From Lytechinus variegatus (taxonomy: Eukaryota > Echinodermata > Echinoidea > Temnopleuroida > Toxopneustidae): a stretch of DNA of 64,000 nucleotides. Position 1 is the stretch's first letter; every line of letters starts with the position of its first letter. The DNA is taken from NCBI RefSeq assembly GCF_018143015.1, contig NC_054743.1:40876922-40940921 (forward strand). Reading direction: 5' to 3'. The position numbers and the translations under genes are program-made. The notes beneath the pieces are model-generated. The model was not told the origin of the DNA, did not search any database, and was given only the letters and a program-made list of their open reading frames with translations. Positions 25,701 to 39,000 of the stretch are shown here, piece after piece.

Positions 25701-27171
25701 GAGATCTTCGTAGTCATTGTGCTTAGCAGCAACATAACTTCCCCCACCAATCAAGACGACACCGCATAGCTGTTAAGTGGAAGAAAAAATGATAGATTTA
25801 TTATATGTCCTTTGGATTTTCCCAAAACTTTCTGCAAATCGATTTTACCTCTGACTTCTGTGTGACAGAATCCATAATCGTGTCTGAATGGATTAAGGTG
25901 TGTTTTACCTGACAAAACATATCAAGACTTCAAAAAAGGAAAACAACAATCTTAAGGGACGATCCGGGATGGAAATATTTATATCTAAATAAACAAAGTA
26001 AAATTCACAGAGTAAAGTGCTGCAAATTTCATCCAAATGTGATAACAAATAGCGAATTTATTGAATTTTAAGATTAAGCAATATATTGTGAAATCAGTTA
26101 TATGCACATAATCATGAATATTCATTAGATGGACTGATTACGTCAGATCCCCACTTTCCATTTTCTTGTGTTATTACATGAAATCAGATTTTTTATTTTT
26201 TTCATACATGTGTGAATGATATGTCTCCCTTGTAATGAAATAAGTTGCAGCAATGAATATCTAATGCACTTTTAACCGGTTGTTATCCCCATATTTCTCG
26301 TTCTTGAAGGGGGAAAAATGAATAAAATTTCAAAGAATAAATGCAAAGAACAAGTGATTATATGACATCATCAGTTTGCTTATTGAATATTCATGACGAC
26401 GTGCCTGAACTGTTTCACCAGAAATGCCATAACTTTGTTGCTTCTTGTCCGATTTTGATCAAAGTTTCAGTGTTTTGGTTGTCTTTTTTTTTTAACTGTT
26501 CAAATCGTAATATTTTCAGGCTGATATACCCCTTTAAAGACTTCTACAACCATTCATCCGTGACAAATTAACGTAATTCAAGAGTTTGAAACTGAAACAC
26601 AATGAAGGCTAAATCACCTCACAACACAGGTGACGAAACAGGCATTTGGGAAATCTTCAATTCAATGCAAGAGAAGAATTCTGAACAGTTTGATCGTCTA
26701 ATTTTTTTAAAGAAATTAATTGTTAAGGTTAGCTTGTGAGTAATCTCAGTGTTTTTATCATATTGTTGGGTTGGAAACTCAAGGCTTATAAACAATGTTT
26801 AACAAATGCTAACACCTAACATGCAATAGGAACTGTTTCTGCTGTCATATTTCCTCCACGGCGCCCGTATTGCGAGTCGAACATTGTCGCGAACGGCGGT
26901 TTTATTCATTTGTAATTTTTTAACGGCTTTTTGACTCGCTGTATGACCGCCATTGAGGAAATACGACGGCGCCATACATGTCAGTACATGACATACATGT
27001 AAACCACCTCAAGTAAATGCTGTACGTATCCATAAGAGTATTATAACTACAATGTTGATATAACTGAACCTACATGATAATGGATAAAGTATAGGCCCTA
27101 CTCACCCAAAGACAGAAGTTAAAGATGAACAGGAAAAGCTTAGCAATCTTTGGCCCACAGCCCGCAACCAT
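19769..27171 (-). CDS. CD63-like tetraspanin, copy 2 (7 coding exons)
   Basis: Second member of the tandem tetraspanin array, 6.8 kb from copy 1 in the same orientation. Exons in reading order: 27171-27106, 25769-25578, 24843-24769, 22776-22678, 21239-21084, 20686-20603 and 19837-19769 (stop included). They encode 246 residues, all introns phase 0. Seen: N-terminus MVAGCGPKIAK, GCCGAMKESSC after TM2, YFFFVLLIVLAEGSLGI in TM3, CCG at 147-149, VPGSCC, and GCVHA opening exon 6. The large loop has six cysteines, the commonest tetraspanin pattern, and no N-glycosylation sequon, unlike copies 1 and 3. The C-terminal tail is GYEKYA, resembling the position of the CD63 GYEVM sorting signal but with Tyr instead of a bulky aliphatic residue at +3. 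Intron 3 carries a mariner-like element, intron 4 a DR1-bearing tandem repeat, and intron 2 an ATC-rich microsatellite. CD63-like is a family assignment from memory of the family; the exact orthologue is not resolved. Confidence 0.93.
21386..22130. repeat. 163-bp tandem repeat with DR1 motifs, bounded by inverted CACCTGCAT ends
   Basis: Four or so tandem units of about 163 bp. Three contain an identical TGACCTTTGACCTT at 21577, 21740 and 21903, spaced exactly 163 bp. Read on the minus strand this is AGGTCAAAGGTCA, a perfect direct repeat with one spacer (DR1), the site bound by RXR/HNF4/PPAR-type nuclear receptors. The block starts with CTCACCTGCAT and ends, after a (GCC)n patch at about 22060-22080, with ATGCAGGTGAG in inverted orientation. 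Diverged relatives lie at about 52640-52870 and 56395-56620. It lies in intron 4 of tetraspanin copy 2. Confidence 0.8.
22975..23290. repeat. ATG/AAT-type microsatellite
   Basis: A run of GATGATAATAATGATG-like and AATAATAATA triplets, partly interrupted. It lies in intron 3 of tetraspanin copy 2. Confidence 0.8.
23389..24693. mobile_element. Tc1/mariner-like remnant with TA flanks
   Basis: The ends CAGTGCACGTAAGAAACGGG and the complement of the right end, CAGTGCGTATAAAAAGACGG, are inverted repeats. The match continues through GGGACAG and AATTCTATRAAATTT for about 65 bp. TATA lies on both outer sides, consistent with a TA target site. No transposase frame remains. A second element end, CCAGTATGCCACTG with adjacent G/C runs (about 24172-24222), is nested inside and matches the hAT-like end type. 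It lies in intron 3 of tetraspanin copy 2. Confidence 0.7.
25030..25310. repeat. ATC-rich microsatellite
   Basis: Degenerate run of ATC/ATT triplets with Ser/Ile/His-rich frames on either strand. It occupies intron 2 of tetraspanin copy 2, the same intron that holds an ATC microsatellite in copy 3. Confidence 0.75.
25952..26537. mobile_element. MITE, TTAAAGGG family
   Basis: The left end TTAAGGGACGATCCGGGATG relates to the complement of the right end (TTTAAAGGGGTATATCAGCC). The interior shares long similarity with 42147-42723, for example GATAACAAATAGCGAATTTA, ATGAATATTCATTAG and the GACGTCA/GACATCATCAG stretches. It lies in intron 1 of tetraspanin copy 2. Confidence 0.75.
26847..26966. mobile_element. 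Short imperfect palindrome, MITE-like
   Basis: The left arm TATTTCCTCCACGGCGCC and GCGAGTCGAA are echoed in inverse on the right by TTTTGACTCGC and GAGGAAATACGACGGCGCC. It is GC-richer than its surroundings. It lies in intron 1 of tetraspanin copy 2. Confidence 0.5.
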
Positions 27172-27174
27172 TTT

Positions 27175-28315
27175 GATTTTCAAATCTAGAGTAGCGACTG
27201 GAACGATCAGAAAAGAGTGAGCATCACAATGACCTTCTAAATTGTCTCAAAGAAAGCAAGATCAAGTGCCTCTGTGACAGTTGTGCCGAGGAGCTTCAAA
27301 CAAACGATTCACATAGTCAGTGTGACCTGCTGGTTATGAACACCTTGCTACATTCAGTTCCAATGCACTATCGGTCTAGCAGAGCGATGATATCGGCATG
27401 TAATGGCGAGGATTAGGTAATTCGATGTTGGACTGGTGTTTTTCCACTGTTTGAAATGCTAAAGGGCAGCTCGTGAGCTCTGCAAAAATTTATCTTAATA
27501 AAAAAACAGGGGGAATCCAAAAGGATTAGATAATCTCAGCCTAAACGTGTCACATTAATGACATTATTTTTTTTTATTAATATTATTTTTATTCCCCTCT
27601 GATTACCCTTCTTGTATACATGTATGTAATTAATCAATTTAAATATAAATTTACATTTGATTATTTGAAGACAACAATTTTCGGTTGTTGTTGCTGTTGC
27701 TGCTGCTCCTACTCCTGCTATTTTCCTACTTCCGCCTGATTTCTTTTCTTTTCAACTCGGTATATTTACTATCGTATTGTTCAAGGGTAACATCAAAGTG
27801 CGTGTGACTGGGGCTATATCAGTCACGAGGCACAAAAAGCTGTCATCATATGCCGCATATGGAACACTGTGTAATTACAATAAACATAATTTTGCACGAG
27901 CCACTATGTTAATATTTGACTTATATTGTCGCAGACTTTTGTACATTAAAAATGCAAAGTACAAAGATCATCATTTATGGATATCTTTGTGCTCTGAATA
28001 AATGATGGGACTGTTTACATGTAAGGCTGTGATAGGGATAATAATGTAGAGAAATAAAAATTGACATCATGGATTTGCCCCCCCCCCCTGCCCACACGCA
28101 CACTTGTTTGTTATACAATTCTCATGGGCCATTTTGATAAAATTGAATGGGGATGTGTGCGTCGAATAGGGTGTGTGTGGATCAGGAATTTAATGATTTT
28201 CTTCTGTTTGAATCGGGGTTTTGTGTATTGGGAGAGTTTGAATGTCGTTGATAAATTATCTACAAGTGATTTCTTTTAAATAATGTATTTGGGGTTATAC
28301 GATTAAAGAAATGAA
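27175..28315. other. Upstream flank of tetraspanin copy 2, no gene recognised
   Basis: The promoter and 5' UTR of copy 2 should lie here, since the gene reads leftward from 27171. I see no convincing TATA box or initiator. The stretch holds a short CTG-rich patch at about 27688-27720 and a C-run at about 28078. Confidence 0.4.
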
Positions 28316-28319
28316 TGAT

Positions 28320-29985
28320 TTCAAATTTCAATTCACTTCAATTCAATTCTTTATTTCATTTCCATTCAAAACATAATAAAATGTAATATAAAGAAGCACA
28401 AATCAAGTACAATTTTATAGGGCATTCTTACTTCGTAAAACAGAAAAAACAGTATAATATAGAGCATAAATGGAAATGAGGGGATCCACTAAAAAGCAAA
28501 GCTTGTAAAGTGTGGATCCCCCTTGGAAATGAAGAGATTATCGTTGACTTATTGTTATATGCGTACATGCATGTAGGAAAGAAAAAGAGAACAAAAGAAA
28601 TCATATTGATGCAAACATAATTACTGAACAGAGCTTTTCACACAAAGATGTCTTCGTTGTAAAGGATATGTTGCGCAAGACAGAAGAAAAAACAGAAAGA
28701 GGGGATGACAAGACATAGAAGACAAGACAAAACAAGAGACAGGACAGTACAAGACAAGATAACTAGTTTTTTAAAAAGGAGGAAAACTAAGAATGGGAAA
28801 GGGCTGACCATGAACAAGCTCGATCTGGTGAAATAACAAAAGATGATGTAACTGGACAATATCAGATGAAAAAAGATAATATCAGATGAAAAAAAAGTTA
28901 AAAATGTAAGGATTATAATCATGATAATGAAGTGTTAATTCCGTTGCGAAGAATTATAGGAATTAAGCAGAATAAGTTTGAGTTTACGTTTGAATAAATT
29001 TAAGGAGACACTGTCTTTAATATAATTAGCAAGTGAGTTCCAGAATTTAGGACCGTTGAATAGGAATGTATTTTTGGCCTGTAAAGTTCTGTAAAGTGGA
29101 ATGTGAAGTTCGTTAGAGTGTCTCGTGGGGTAATTATGATAAAATTGATTTTTAGGGAACATGGCATCAAAAATATGTGTAAGTGCATTATTATTATAAC
29201 TATACATGAAGTTCCCTAACTGTAGTAAATACAGGTCTTTGACTTTCAGCAGTTTACTTTCTATAAAAAGTGGGTCCGTATGAGAACGGAAACATGTACT
29301 AAAAATAATACGAAGTGCTTTGTTTTGTAAAAGCAACAATTTATCTAATAAATATTGATGGGTATCCCAAATAAGAATCCCGTAATCTAAATAAGGCAAG
29401 ATTAAGGATGAGTACAGCATGATCATTGATGTGGAGGGAATGCAAAATTTTAGCCTATTAATAATACCTATATTTCGTGAAATTATTTTGGATATATTTT
29501 CAACATGATTTTTCCAAGAAAGTTTACTGTCAACTGTTATTCCAAGAAATTTGGTGTAAGGTACCATTTGTAATGGGGTGTTATCAAACATAATATTCAC
29601 CGGTAACTTGTCTATGGAATTAATAAATAACATGTATTTTGTTTTGTTAAGGTTCAAGGATAATCGATTGGCTCTTATCCATTCAGTAACATTAATATGT
29701 TCAGAATTGATAATATCAACTAAAGTTTGTGGATTTTGATGAGAAAAAAAAATAAGGTCGAATCATCTGCAAACAAGATAAGGGACAATATTTTGGATGA
29801 TCTACAGAAATCATTTCAATAAATTGTGAAAAGAAGTGGGCCCAATAAGCTACCCTGGGGGACTTCACATTTAACATATTTCAAATTTGAGTTGTGATCT
29901 TTAACAAACACGTATTGTTGTCCGTTGAAGAAGTAGCTCCTGAACCAGTCCAAGGCCTTCCCTCGCACACCATAGTGAGATATTT
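28320..29985 (-). mobile_element. 5'-truncated CR1-like LINE with reverse transcriptase remnant
   Basis: The minus strand encodes the C-terminal part of a non-LTR reverse transcriptase. In order: HYGVRGKALDWFRSY near 29970-29930, VPQGSLLGPLLF near 29875-29830, FADDST at 29772-29755, then an open frame of about 240 codons to 28935 containing FLGITVDSKLSWKNHV and FWNSLANYIKDSVSLNLFK. There is one stop just after the PQGS block and a one-base frame shift in a T-run after FADDST, so it is inactive. The 3' end, at about 28320-28345, is a short TTCAATTCAATT tail. The RT motif order and the simple-repeat tail suit the CR1/L2/Jockey group. It lies between tetraspanin copies 2 and 3. Confidence 0.88.
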
Positions 29986-29989
29986 TTTA

Positions 29990-31145
29990 ATGATTTATTA
30001 TGATTGCACCCCGCAATGGCCTAAAATAAGTTCACTTACTCTTATGTATGGAAAAATATAACTGGAGATATCCATTTTGCCCATACTGATATTTCCTTTT
30101 TTAGTGATTGTTCTTGTGTTTTATCAAAAATTACCTCACCGGTCAAAAACGAGATTCCCAAATGTGGAGGCATGTAAAGCACAGCATATACCAAAATTAA
30201 CACCATATATTGATTCTCTCAATGCCATTTATTTGTGATTTCCTTTAGGGTTAATGATAAAAAGAGCAAATGAATTTATTACTAAACCTAGATTACAATT
30301 TCTATTTCGTTTTCATATTATAAAATACTAATGTACATAATAAATAAAGAATTAAATCATTAGTGAATATGATAAACCTAACATTTTATCTCTGTTATCT
30401 GTAAGTACTTAATCAAATTTGACCTCGATCAAGCTGCCTCTTTCTTTCTCACCCACATCCACTCACTCAAACTGCAAATCCCATCCCCTTATATGTCTCT
30501 CACACACACCCTAAAATCCAAATATATACACGCACAACACACACAGGGTCATGGAAACTTTTTTTGGTGGGGGTGCTGAAATTAATTTGACAAGCCAAAA
30601 AAAAATTTTCACTACAAAATGAAGGCCGAGTCGTTTCCCAAAAAAAAAATTGACAACCCCTCCCCCCCCCAAAAAAATAAATAAAGGTTTCAACACAAAT
30701 GTTTGTCTTTTTACTTACATTTCTAAATTTTGCACACCTAGCAGAGTTCTAGGGCCACGCACATACACTCTTTCATTTCTTCCCTTCCCCCTCTCGAGCA
30801 CATTTCTCGTTCCCTTCTCTCTTTCTTACTAGATCCTTTCTTTTCCTTCTCCGATTTTTATTCCATTCGTGAATTCTGATGCATTATTTTTCATCTTTCT
30901 CTTAATTTAAAAACATTTTCATGAACCAACAATGCATTACCATGTTAATTAAATGTAAAATACATAACAACCACTATTCTTGCATCTTTTGAATAAAAAA
31001 TAATTTATTGTCAATCTCTTTTTTTTCCACACCTCTTGGATAATTGTTATTAAGATTTTTTATAAAACGGGTTCAAGGATGTAGCCAATGGTGAGTGCGT
31101 ATTCAAGTCACGTGTTCATGCTTTAATTATGCGCAACCTTCCAGT
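29990..31145. other. Intergenic, no gene recognised
   Basis: AT-rich sequence. A poly-A/T and G/C-run patch at about 30548-30670 resembles the ends of the hAT-like elements (GGTGGGGGTGCTGAAATT) but no second end was found. CT-rich patches lie at about 30775-30860. Confidence 0.5.
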
Positions 31146-31208
31146 CGTGCATTTTTCGTGCAGCACTGTGCATTTTTTGTGCAGCACTATGCAATTTTTG
31201 TGCAGCAT
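31146..31208. repeat. Short tandem repeat, GTGCATTTTTNGTGCAGCACT
   Basis: Three copies of a unit of about 24 bp, each containing GTGCATTTTT and GTGCAGCAC. Neighbouring copies differ by one or two bases. Confidence 0.75.
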
Positions 31209-31418
31209 TAGTTCCAATAGCACGTAAAAACTGATACGCGTTCAGTAAAAGAGGCTGGCTAGGATTTTGATGCGCTTACTTAGGCGCGCATAGTAGATAC
31301 GCCTGTGATGTCATAATTGATAGTCTTGTGATCTCTTCGTCTGTGCGATCGTACACAAGTTGGAGGGATTTGAACAAGATTTCCATGAAAAATTCTTTTT
31401 GCCGACCCGTTTTATAAA

Positions 31419-31592
31419 ACAATTAATGCACATTTTAAGATTCGTGATGTTAGTGACGATGCGAGCAACTCTCGGGCATTCACAATATTATGCAAAAGCA
31501 CTCGGCGCAAGCGCCTCTTGCTTTCGCATAATTGTAAATACCCTCGAGTGTGCTGCATCGTCATAACACACTTATAAATGTGCATTAATTGT
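31419..31592. mobile_element. MITE-like palindrome (ACAATTAATGCACATTT)
   Basis: Left end ACAATTAATGCACATTTTAAG and right end CTTATAAATGTGCATTAATTGT are near-perfect inverses. The interior pairs too: GATGCGAGCAACTCTCGGG against CCCTCGAGTGTGCTGCATC, around an AGCGGCGCAAGCGCC-like centre. The whole 174 bp can fold on itself. Confidence 0.8.
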
Positions 31593-31599
31593 ATAATAT

Positions 31600-33085
31600 T
31601 GATTTTTCTTATCAAAGACATTCATCGAAAGTACAATAAAAACATTATCATTAGGATAAAATAAATCCTTTATACCGTACATGGTTAATTACAAAATCAA
31701 TAGATGTGACTTTAATAAATTTATCCATCCTCGTTTAGATCTGCTGGTAATAGAAAGAGAACATCATTTATTCCTCCATGGGAAGTAAAATGAATTTCAT
31801 CTTCACATACATCTTTTTTTAGATTGTGCTATACAAATGAAAAAAAAAAACATCAAATGTACAAATTTTCATGTTATTTCTGATGTATAGATACATTTGG
31901 TAATCTGAAGTTTGGGATCCGTATTATGTCTACCCAACATGGAGAAAAAAAATGGGTCTAAATTATTTTAAAATATGTTGCATGAAGTCAGAAACTACTG
32001 GGTCCTAATCAAAGCAACTATAAGGTAGATATAGGTGACTGATATAACAATTGCACACCGATCACTATGTCATTTATACATAGTTTTGTTTAGAGAGACT
32101 CAGAGACTTCATTTCAAAGGTAACTAATCTGATAAAATGCAAGATAATTTTAAATCTGAATGATCACTGTTCCTTGCCACTGAGACTTTTTAAACAGTTC
32201 GATATTAATATGTAATGCTGGAAGTATATATTTTGTATGTTATCATTTGATATCGTGGTTTGATTTATATACAGTCTTGACGTCGGTCGAACATTTTTGG
32301 CAAGTATAGAAAGACTGTAAATGATTACAACTGAATATGAAGCATATAAAACAATGAATCCTTTTTGTTAATCACTTTGACTTAATTCTTATCTGGTTGT
32401 ATTTATACAATGATGTAGATGAAGCAAGAGACAGATATAAGGGCTCAAACGCGACATACATCTACAGACCTATGTACAGACATATTCACAAAGACTTTAC
32501 AGTAATTCTATTTACAGAACCAATTATAAATCTCCACCAAAACTATCCATATCAATAAAACTATTGTCGTGTTTGACTTACTCTTATCAAACTTTTTTTG
32601 TGTTGACAAGATAGCCTCACCATGAAAGAACACCCTCTCCTGATTTTTTTAAAATGAAATTCAACTTTTATTAATTATTATAACATACAAATATATACGG
32701 CTTTTCGCAAAGCCGTGTTTCTTCTTTAAAAGGAATGTAAATTTAGCTTGTTTGATTTGAATTGTCATAAATGTATTCTCTGGAGTTTACCCTCGCCGTT
32801 TCAAGCGTCAATTATTTTCCCTTAGTGAAATGCCCATTAGGGAATACTTATTGTTTGGTGACTAGTTTATTTCATACTTTTAGAAAGCGTTTTCTTCCAG
32901 CTGTAGATTTATATTTAGAGAAAAATGTTCGGGACCCGTAAAAAAAACAGAATTCAAAAGTTTTCGAGAGCAACACAGATAGTGGAAATCCGTAGGATTC
33001 TTTATTGACTCGATGTGAACGTCTTTGCCGACAGTCGATCTCCTTGATATCCTCCTCCACATCTTCGGCTTCAAAGAAATGAAAA
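31600..33085. other. Intergenic, no gene recognised
   Basis: AT-rich sequence downstream of tetraspanin copy 3, where its 3' UTR should lie at the right edge. I see nothing else I can name. Confidence 0.5.
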
Positions 33086-33092
33086 TATTTTT

Positions 33093-36000
33093 CTATGCAT
33101 ATTTATCATATCCATCCTTGTTGATGCCACTAATGACACAGCAAGCAAACACCATAGTTAGGATCTGTAGAAAGAACAGTTAGAAAGAAATAAGATTATT
33201 TCAGTTTCATTTAGAGTACGATAATTTTTTTATTTGATTTTAATTCACAGAGGTAACAAATACATAACATATATTACAATACTTTGGTCATATAATAAGC
33301 AGTATTTAAAGGAATACATGCAGGCGACCGCTATCGTGAGCGTTTAGGCTTGATATTGATGGCGGCCTCATGAAAGGTACATGAGTTTCTAAATTGGTCA
33401 AGTAGGTGCAATGCAGGTGCAGGTGTTGTAGGGAGCAGTTGATGTTTTAATTTGAAGAGTGTGGTGCACAAGATGGGATCATGTATTTTTTTAAAGATTA
33501 TATAAAGATAAGATCAAGGAGTATATTGTTGAGCATGATTTGATATTGTCTGGAAAATTGTTCCAAATATCGGGACCATAATGTCGAATATATTTACAGG
33601 TTATATGTTCCGCATAGTAACCCCAATTTCTTCCAGCCAAAAGAGTCCAGTTATCCGATATATGCATAACAAAATCATAATGAAATTGATAAAATACCAT
33701 AGACATGTACAAAAAATATATGGTCGTACATGTATATGCGACTTGACCATGATTACTAAAATGCCTTTCTATTCCGGATGTGCGTAAAAAATGAACAAAA
33801 TAATTTTTTAAAAAGCCAAACAAATTTCAATTACAAGGGCATAATGAATTGTATTGATTTTCATTTAATTTTTCAAAACATCAACTTTGAATTTTGCTTC
33901 AAAATCATGAGTGATTGTTTTGAAAACATTCTTTTTTCTTCCATTTTCATTTTTCTTGTATTCAAAGGAATTCATCTATATAAGATTGAATTACTCTCTC
34001 AATGACACGTATGTATTTCCCGATTTTTACCATTGTAGTATTGGCTACTGCAATGACATCCGCTCATTGGTTATCATTCTAAGTAGAAAGATAAACTCTG
34101 AAAGCTATTTAGTGCAATCGATATGTCTGTTCACTTTCTTTCTATTTTCCAGTCACGAATTAAAGTTCTAGTCAAACATGACTGTAATAGTTCTAAAATG
34201 GTTATCCAACCATTATAACTAGTTTGTGTTAAGGGAAAGAGGGAAAAGGAGGAAAGACAGAGTAACATACCTCAAAGATGAGAAATCCGAACGCCACAGC
34301 TCCAATTATGATGTAATGATTCTGTATCGTATCTTTTGAAGCGTCCACACAACCCTTGAAAAGAGAGAGAAAACAATATTAAAAAATAGTGATCATGGTG
34401 TTGGGGGTGCATCTTGTCGATTTTAACGTTTAAAAAGCTTTCTCGTTACTTTCATAAGATTTGCGTTTTCTCCTTATACATTTAGTGCCTATGTATACAT
34501 ATGAACTGTAAACTCTTACTCAAATTGATAGTAATCGTCGTATTCATTACAAATACCAACACAACCATACATCACCAATATAAACTTATTTGCGAGTTAA
34601 GAAGGGTGAATCAATTAACAAATTGACGAATAAAATTTGTTAGAGAATGCTTTATATATCGCTTTTGCCCCACATGCCATGTTGTGCACATCAATATTTT
34701 GTCTCATCACCTGGGATGTATGCTGGCAACCACTAGCGTATCTAAGGGGGGGGGGGGCAGAGGGGATAGATTGCCCCCCCTTGATGAGTCACAACTAATG
34801 CAAGGGACGTATCCCTGCCCCCCCCTGACGAGGCACAACTGATCCCTGACGGACCACAACTGGCTCCCTCCTTTGAACTTGAAGACCCTTTTTTCTTTGC
34901 TTGTCACTTTTTTGGCGGACGAATTGCTCCCCTTTAGCAAGTCCTAGGTACGCCACTGCTGGCAACATGATGGTAATCAATCAACGAATACTGTTGTAAA
35001 TATTGATTCATTCAATTAACAGCGCCAGGTAGGAATGACAGAGGTAACGATGGCCTAGGTAAATTTGGCATGCTACACCTACAAGGAAAATGAAACTTTC
35101 CCGTCAATGTCAGTCATGTTGATCTCGATTGGTGCAGGCCTTTCAAGATTGTGAGTAGACGTTCTATTGCTCTACTTAATGGCAAATATACCAATTAGTA
35201 AATAAAGATACAACTCACATCTTTCCAAACAAGATCAGGGTCCGTCGGCTGACCTTTGGCTCCGATCGTGCAGTTGGCAGTGATTCCTGTGGTACTGTTC
35301 TTAGCGCAGCATGATTCGGGTACTGCTCGTCCCGTTTTAAGATGTTCCGAGTACATGTAGTCACTATATCCTTTGGCACCGCAACATTCAAACTGAGAAT
35401 AGGAATGGATAAGACATTAATAAACAAACAAATTGGTCATGAAAGGATATTAAACAATCCAGAACAGGCACTTGTCATTATCATCTATAATTATCATCAT
35501 TATCATTTTGTTCATCGTCATCATCATTGTCGTCGTCATCATTATCGGCATCATCAACAGCAGCAGCAGCATCATAGTCATCAGCCTCATCACCATCTTC
35601 ATCATCATCATCATCACCACCACCACCACCAAAATGATTATGGCTTATCACAAGCATGACAATTGTTTGGAAATTAATCCTGGAATATGTGACAAATGGA
35701 AGTAGCTATTGGGGACTTAATCGTGTTAATCGTATAAATTACAGGACGGAAATCTCCCTGATAAAGCCAAATTCTTCTTTTCAACAATTGACCAACCGTT
35801 CCCCTTCGATGCATGAGGCAACGATAGTCTGAAGTGCATTTCATGGCGTTAATACAACTAAATTGTGTTGGTTCGATGAGGAGAAGAAGACATCACAACC
35901 CTCTTATAACTTAAGAACTAGGTCTATATGCTCCATAAAATTCTATATAAAAATTCTATTTAATGTTTGGTGTTCTTTGGAAGATTCACGTCCTGTAACG

Positions 36001-39000
36001 TTAAATTCTTCATATTTTAAAGGGGCCATACATAAGTTTAAAAACATGTTCGTCTTACCAATTTTTGGATGTCATCTACAGCTTCCGTAGCCCCTTTATT
36101 TAGACCATAGGTTTCGTTAATTGATTGCAGCATACCATCTTCCAAACTCTGCTCAATCTGTTATATGACAATGAAAGATTGATTAATTACACACCTTTCA
36201 CAACTTGCAATACATGGAAATCCATTACAATGAGAGGATTACCCATTAACTACATGGTATCAAAAGCTTGTTGTCATGGTTGTTCCGCCTCATCTACGTT
36301 GGTTACACCATGGACGTATACTCTGAGTAGTGGGTCTATGGTTACACTCACCAGTACATAGTAAAATGCCAGGAATTGTAATAAATCCCCGGAAAATACG
36401 GTTATTTATAATGTCTATAATAATTTTCTCTTCGCCCCAGGTTTCTTTTTCAATTTATTCTTTGCCTGTCTCGAACAATAGACCAGTTCGTAGTTGCTTC
36501 TGGACAATTTTGGTCAAATGACCTTTTTTTTCTTTTCATTATGATAGACAGATTTCAAAGCAAGATATTACGTAAGCTTGCCTTACATAGCAGGATGAAG
36601 AAATTGAATAGACCAGGTGACTAGAATAGCACACAAATGAACACTTTATAAAGGCAATTGTTGCATTCCTACTTTGAATGCATATCATAGTATGTTGCAC
36701 AATGTACTTGGCAAACTGTGAAATACCAGTCGTTAGTGGACGCATTGTTGTTTTTTGCGGATGTAAATGAATACCACTATTCAAAAGAATATATGAATAA
36801 TCAAGATATCAAAGTTGCTGCTTATCTCATTAGATTTTAAACCACATGGTCACTTTAGTACAAATGACCTTCCTCTGATCATGCGTAGAATCTTTTGATC
36901 ATGCGCAGAAAGGAACTACGAACTGGCTTATTCACTATTAAAATTTTCATAAGTTTAATTAGTCCACTTGGTCGATATAATCATTGAATATAAATTCCTT
37001 AAATTCCCATTTTTTAATGGTTTGCGATGACTTTTTTCTTCTGGAATCGAATGAAGAGCCATATGATAAAAAATGCATGCATAATTGCATTAAATCTTAT
37101 TTCTCTGAGAAAACTGCTTCCTTTATAGAATTTATATGGCGCTACCTATGGCGCAGCTTCTCGTATGTGACGTTACCAAACTGAGAACTATGAAAATGAA
37201 TAACGATATTAGTCTCTGGTGGATTTTTTGAAATTCTTCATCAATACGTCTCTCTTTTTTTTTGCTTTTATTAAAACAAACTTCACACCATTCTCCTTCA
37301 CGAATGAATAAATAGACTTACATCATCACTGTAGACAAACGTTAGAATTCCCAAGGCAGCCTCAGCAAGAACGATGATGAGAACAAACATGAAATACTGT
37401 AAAGAGAATAAAAAAATAAATGTCTTAAAATGTAGTTCCACTTTTCAAAATGTTGCTAACGTCTTACAAGTCCATTTGTATTAGATCTAGATTAATTATT
37501 TTTTCTGGTTAACAAAATAGGCCTACAACAAAATCAAAATAACAATGTCAACATGATCATTTTAATCATTATCATTATCTTCATCATTGACACCATCATC
37601 ATCGCCATCATCACCATCATCAACATCCATCATCTTGATCCCAGTCATCACCCTCATCAACATCATCATTATTGTCATCATCATCATCATCATAGTCATC
37701 ATCATCATCATCGTCATCATCATCATCACCATTACCTGCGTCATCACTTTGCGTCTGCTTTATTTGAATTGTTTACGCCCCTTACCATTTTCAGGAGACA
37801 CGAGTTCTCGCCGATGGCCCCGCAGCATCCCGCAAACCCGACAATGAAAATGACGATCCCGATCCCGATCGTCGTCCATGATACTGTCAGGATGGTGTCC
37901 TCTGAGAAGAGATCCACATAGCGTTTGTACTCAGCTGTCACATAAGCGCCTCCAGCGATCAGGGCAATACTGCAAACCTATAGAAGATAATTAGAATAAC
38001 ATTTTCATGGCATATGTTTTCAAGGAAACAATTTATCCATGCCTGTACAAGGCACTACCAAGAAATGTTAAAAATCCTTCAATTCCCCTTTAGAATATGC
38101 AAAACTGCCCCCATGATATGTTCGGTCGTTTCATTCTATCGCTTTCGAATTTCGAACATTATTACGCGTCTTACACCTTCCACCGGAAATAGCTAGGATT
38201 TTAAGAAACATTTTCCTTTATTTGTCTTTTGAATTTTACTTTCGATATAACCCTATAAATATTCATTTCATTAATACCATGAAGTTTAAAGATTCATGCT
38301 TTATTTACATCAGGATATTTCGATTTCAGTAACACAACATCAATATGATACTCATATGATATGAATACACCTTACGCAGATAGGAAAAACTCAAGTAATG
38401 CGAAATGTCGGCAGAACTTGTCTGATATTTTAAAGTAACAAATGCGGTAATTTTGTTGTCATGGAATTCAATGGAAAAAAAATGATCATAAAAAAGATCA
38501 TCTAAAGGCTTTTTGCGGTATAATCTAATTAGCATGACAATTATTACTCCACCCAGCCATGATAAAAAAACAAACACGCTGGCTTTATTTGTTACCCAAC
38601 CACAAACGCACAGAATATAAACGGGATTTCCAGAGTGGTGGGACGGGTGGAGTAGGGATTATAAAGCCGATACCGAAAATATTTTTTTAAAAAAGGAGAA
38701 ATCATTTATTGTTTCAGGTTTGTCTGTGTTTGTACCATTTCCTGCCTACAAGATAAGGAGGTGTGTTAAGACTAACCTGCCATTATACATGTAGGTCTGT
38801 GTGTTTTAGAGACCTATGTGTTCTACATAGTGCTGCTGAAGTTTGATGTAGTGTTAGTTTGTAATAAAATGGAAATTAAACGAACCGGAGTCTGAGGGGG
38901 TATAATGGTACGTAAAGACCATCAGAAAAACTCTTCATTAAGGGGGTGGATTCACCGTTCCACCCCCGCCACCACAGCCTGAACGCACTTACACCAACGC

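Noticed and set aside
35342-35705. Histidine-rich and isoleucine-rich frames
   Set aside because: They are translations of a CAT/CAC microsatellite within an intron of tetraspanin copy 3.
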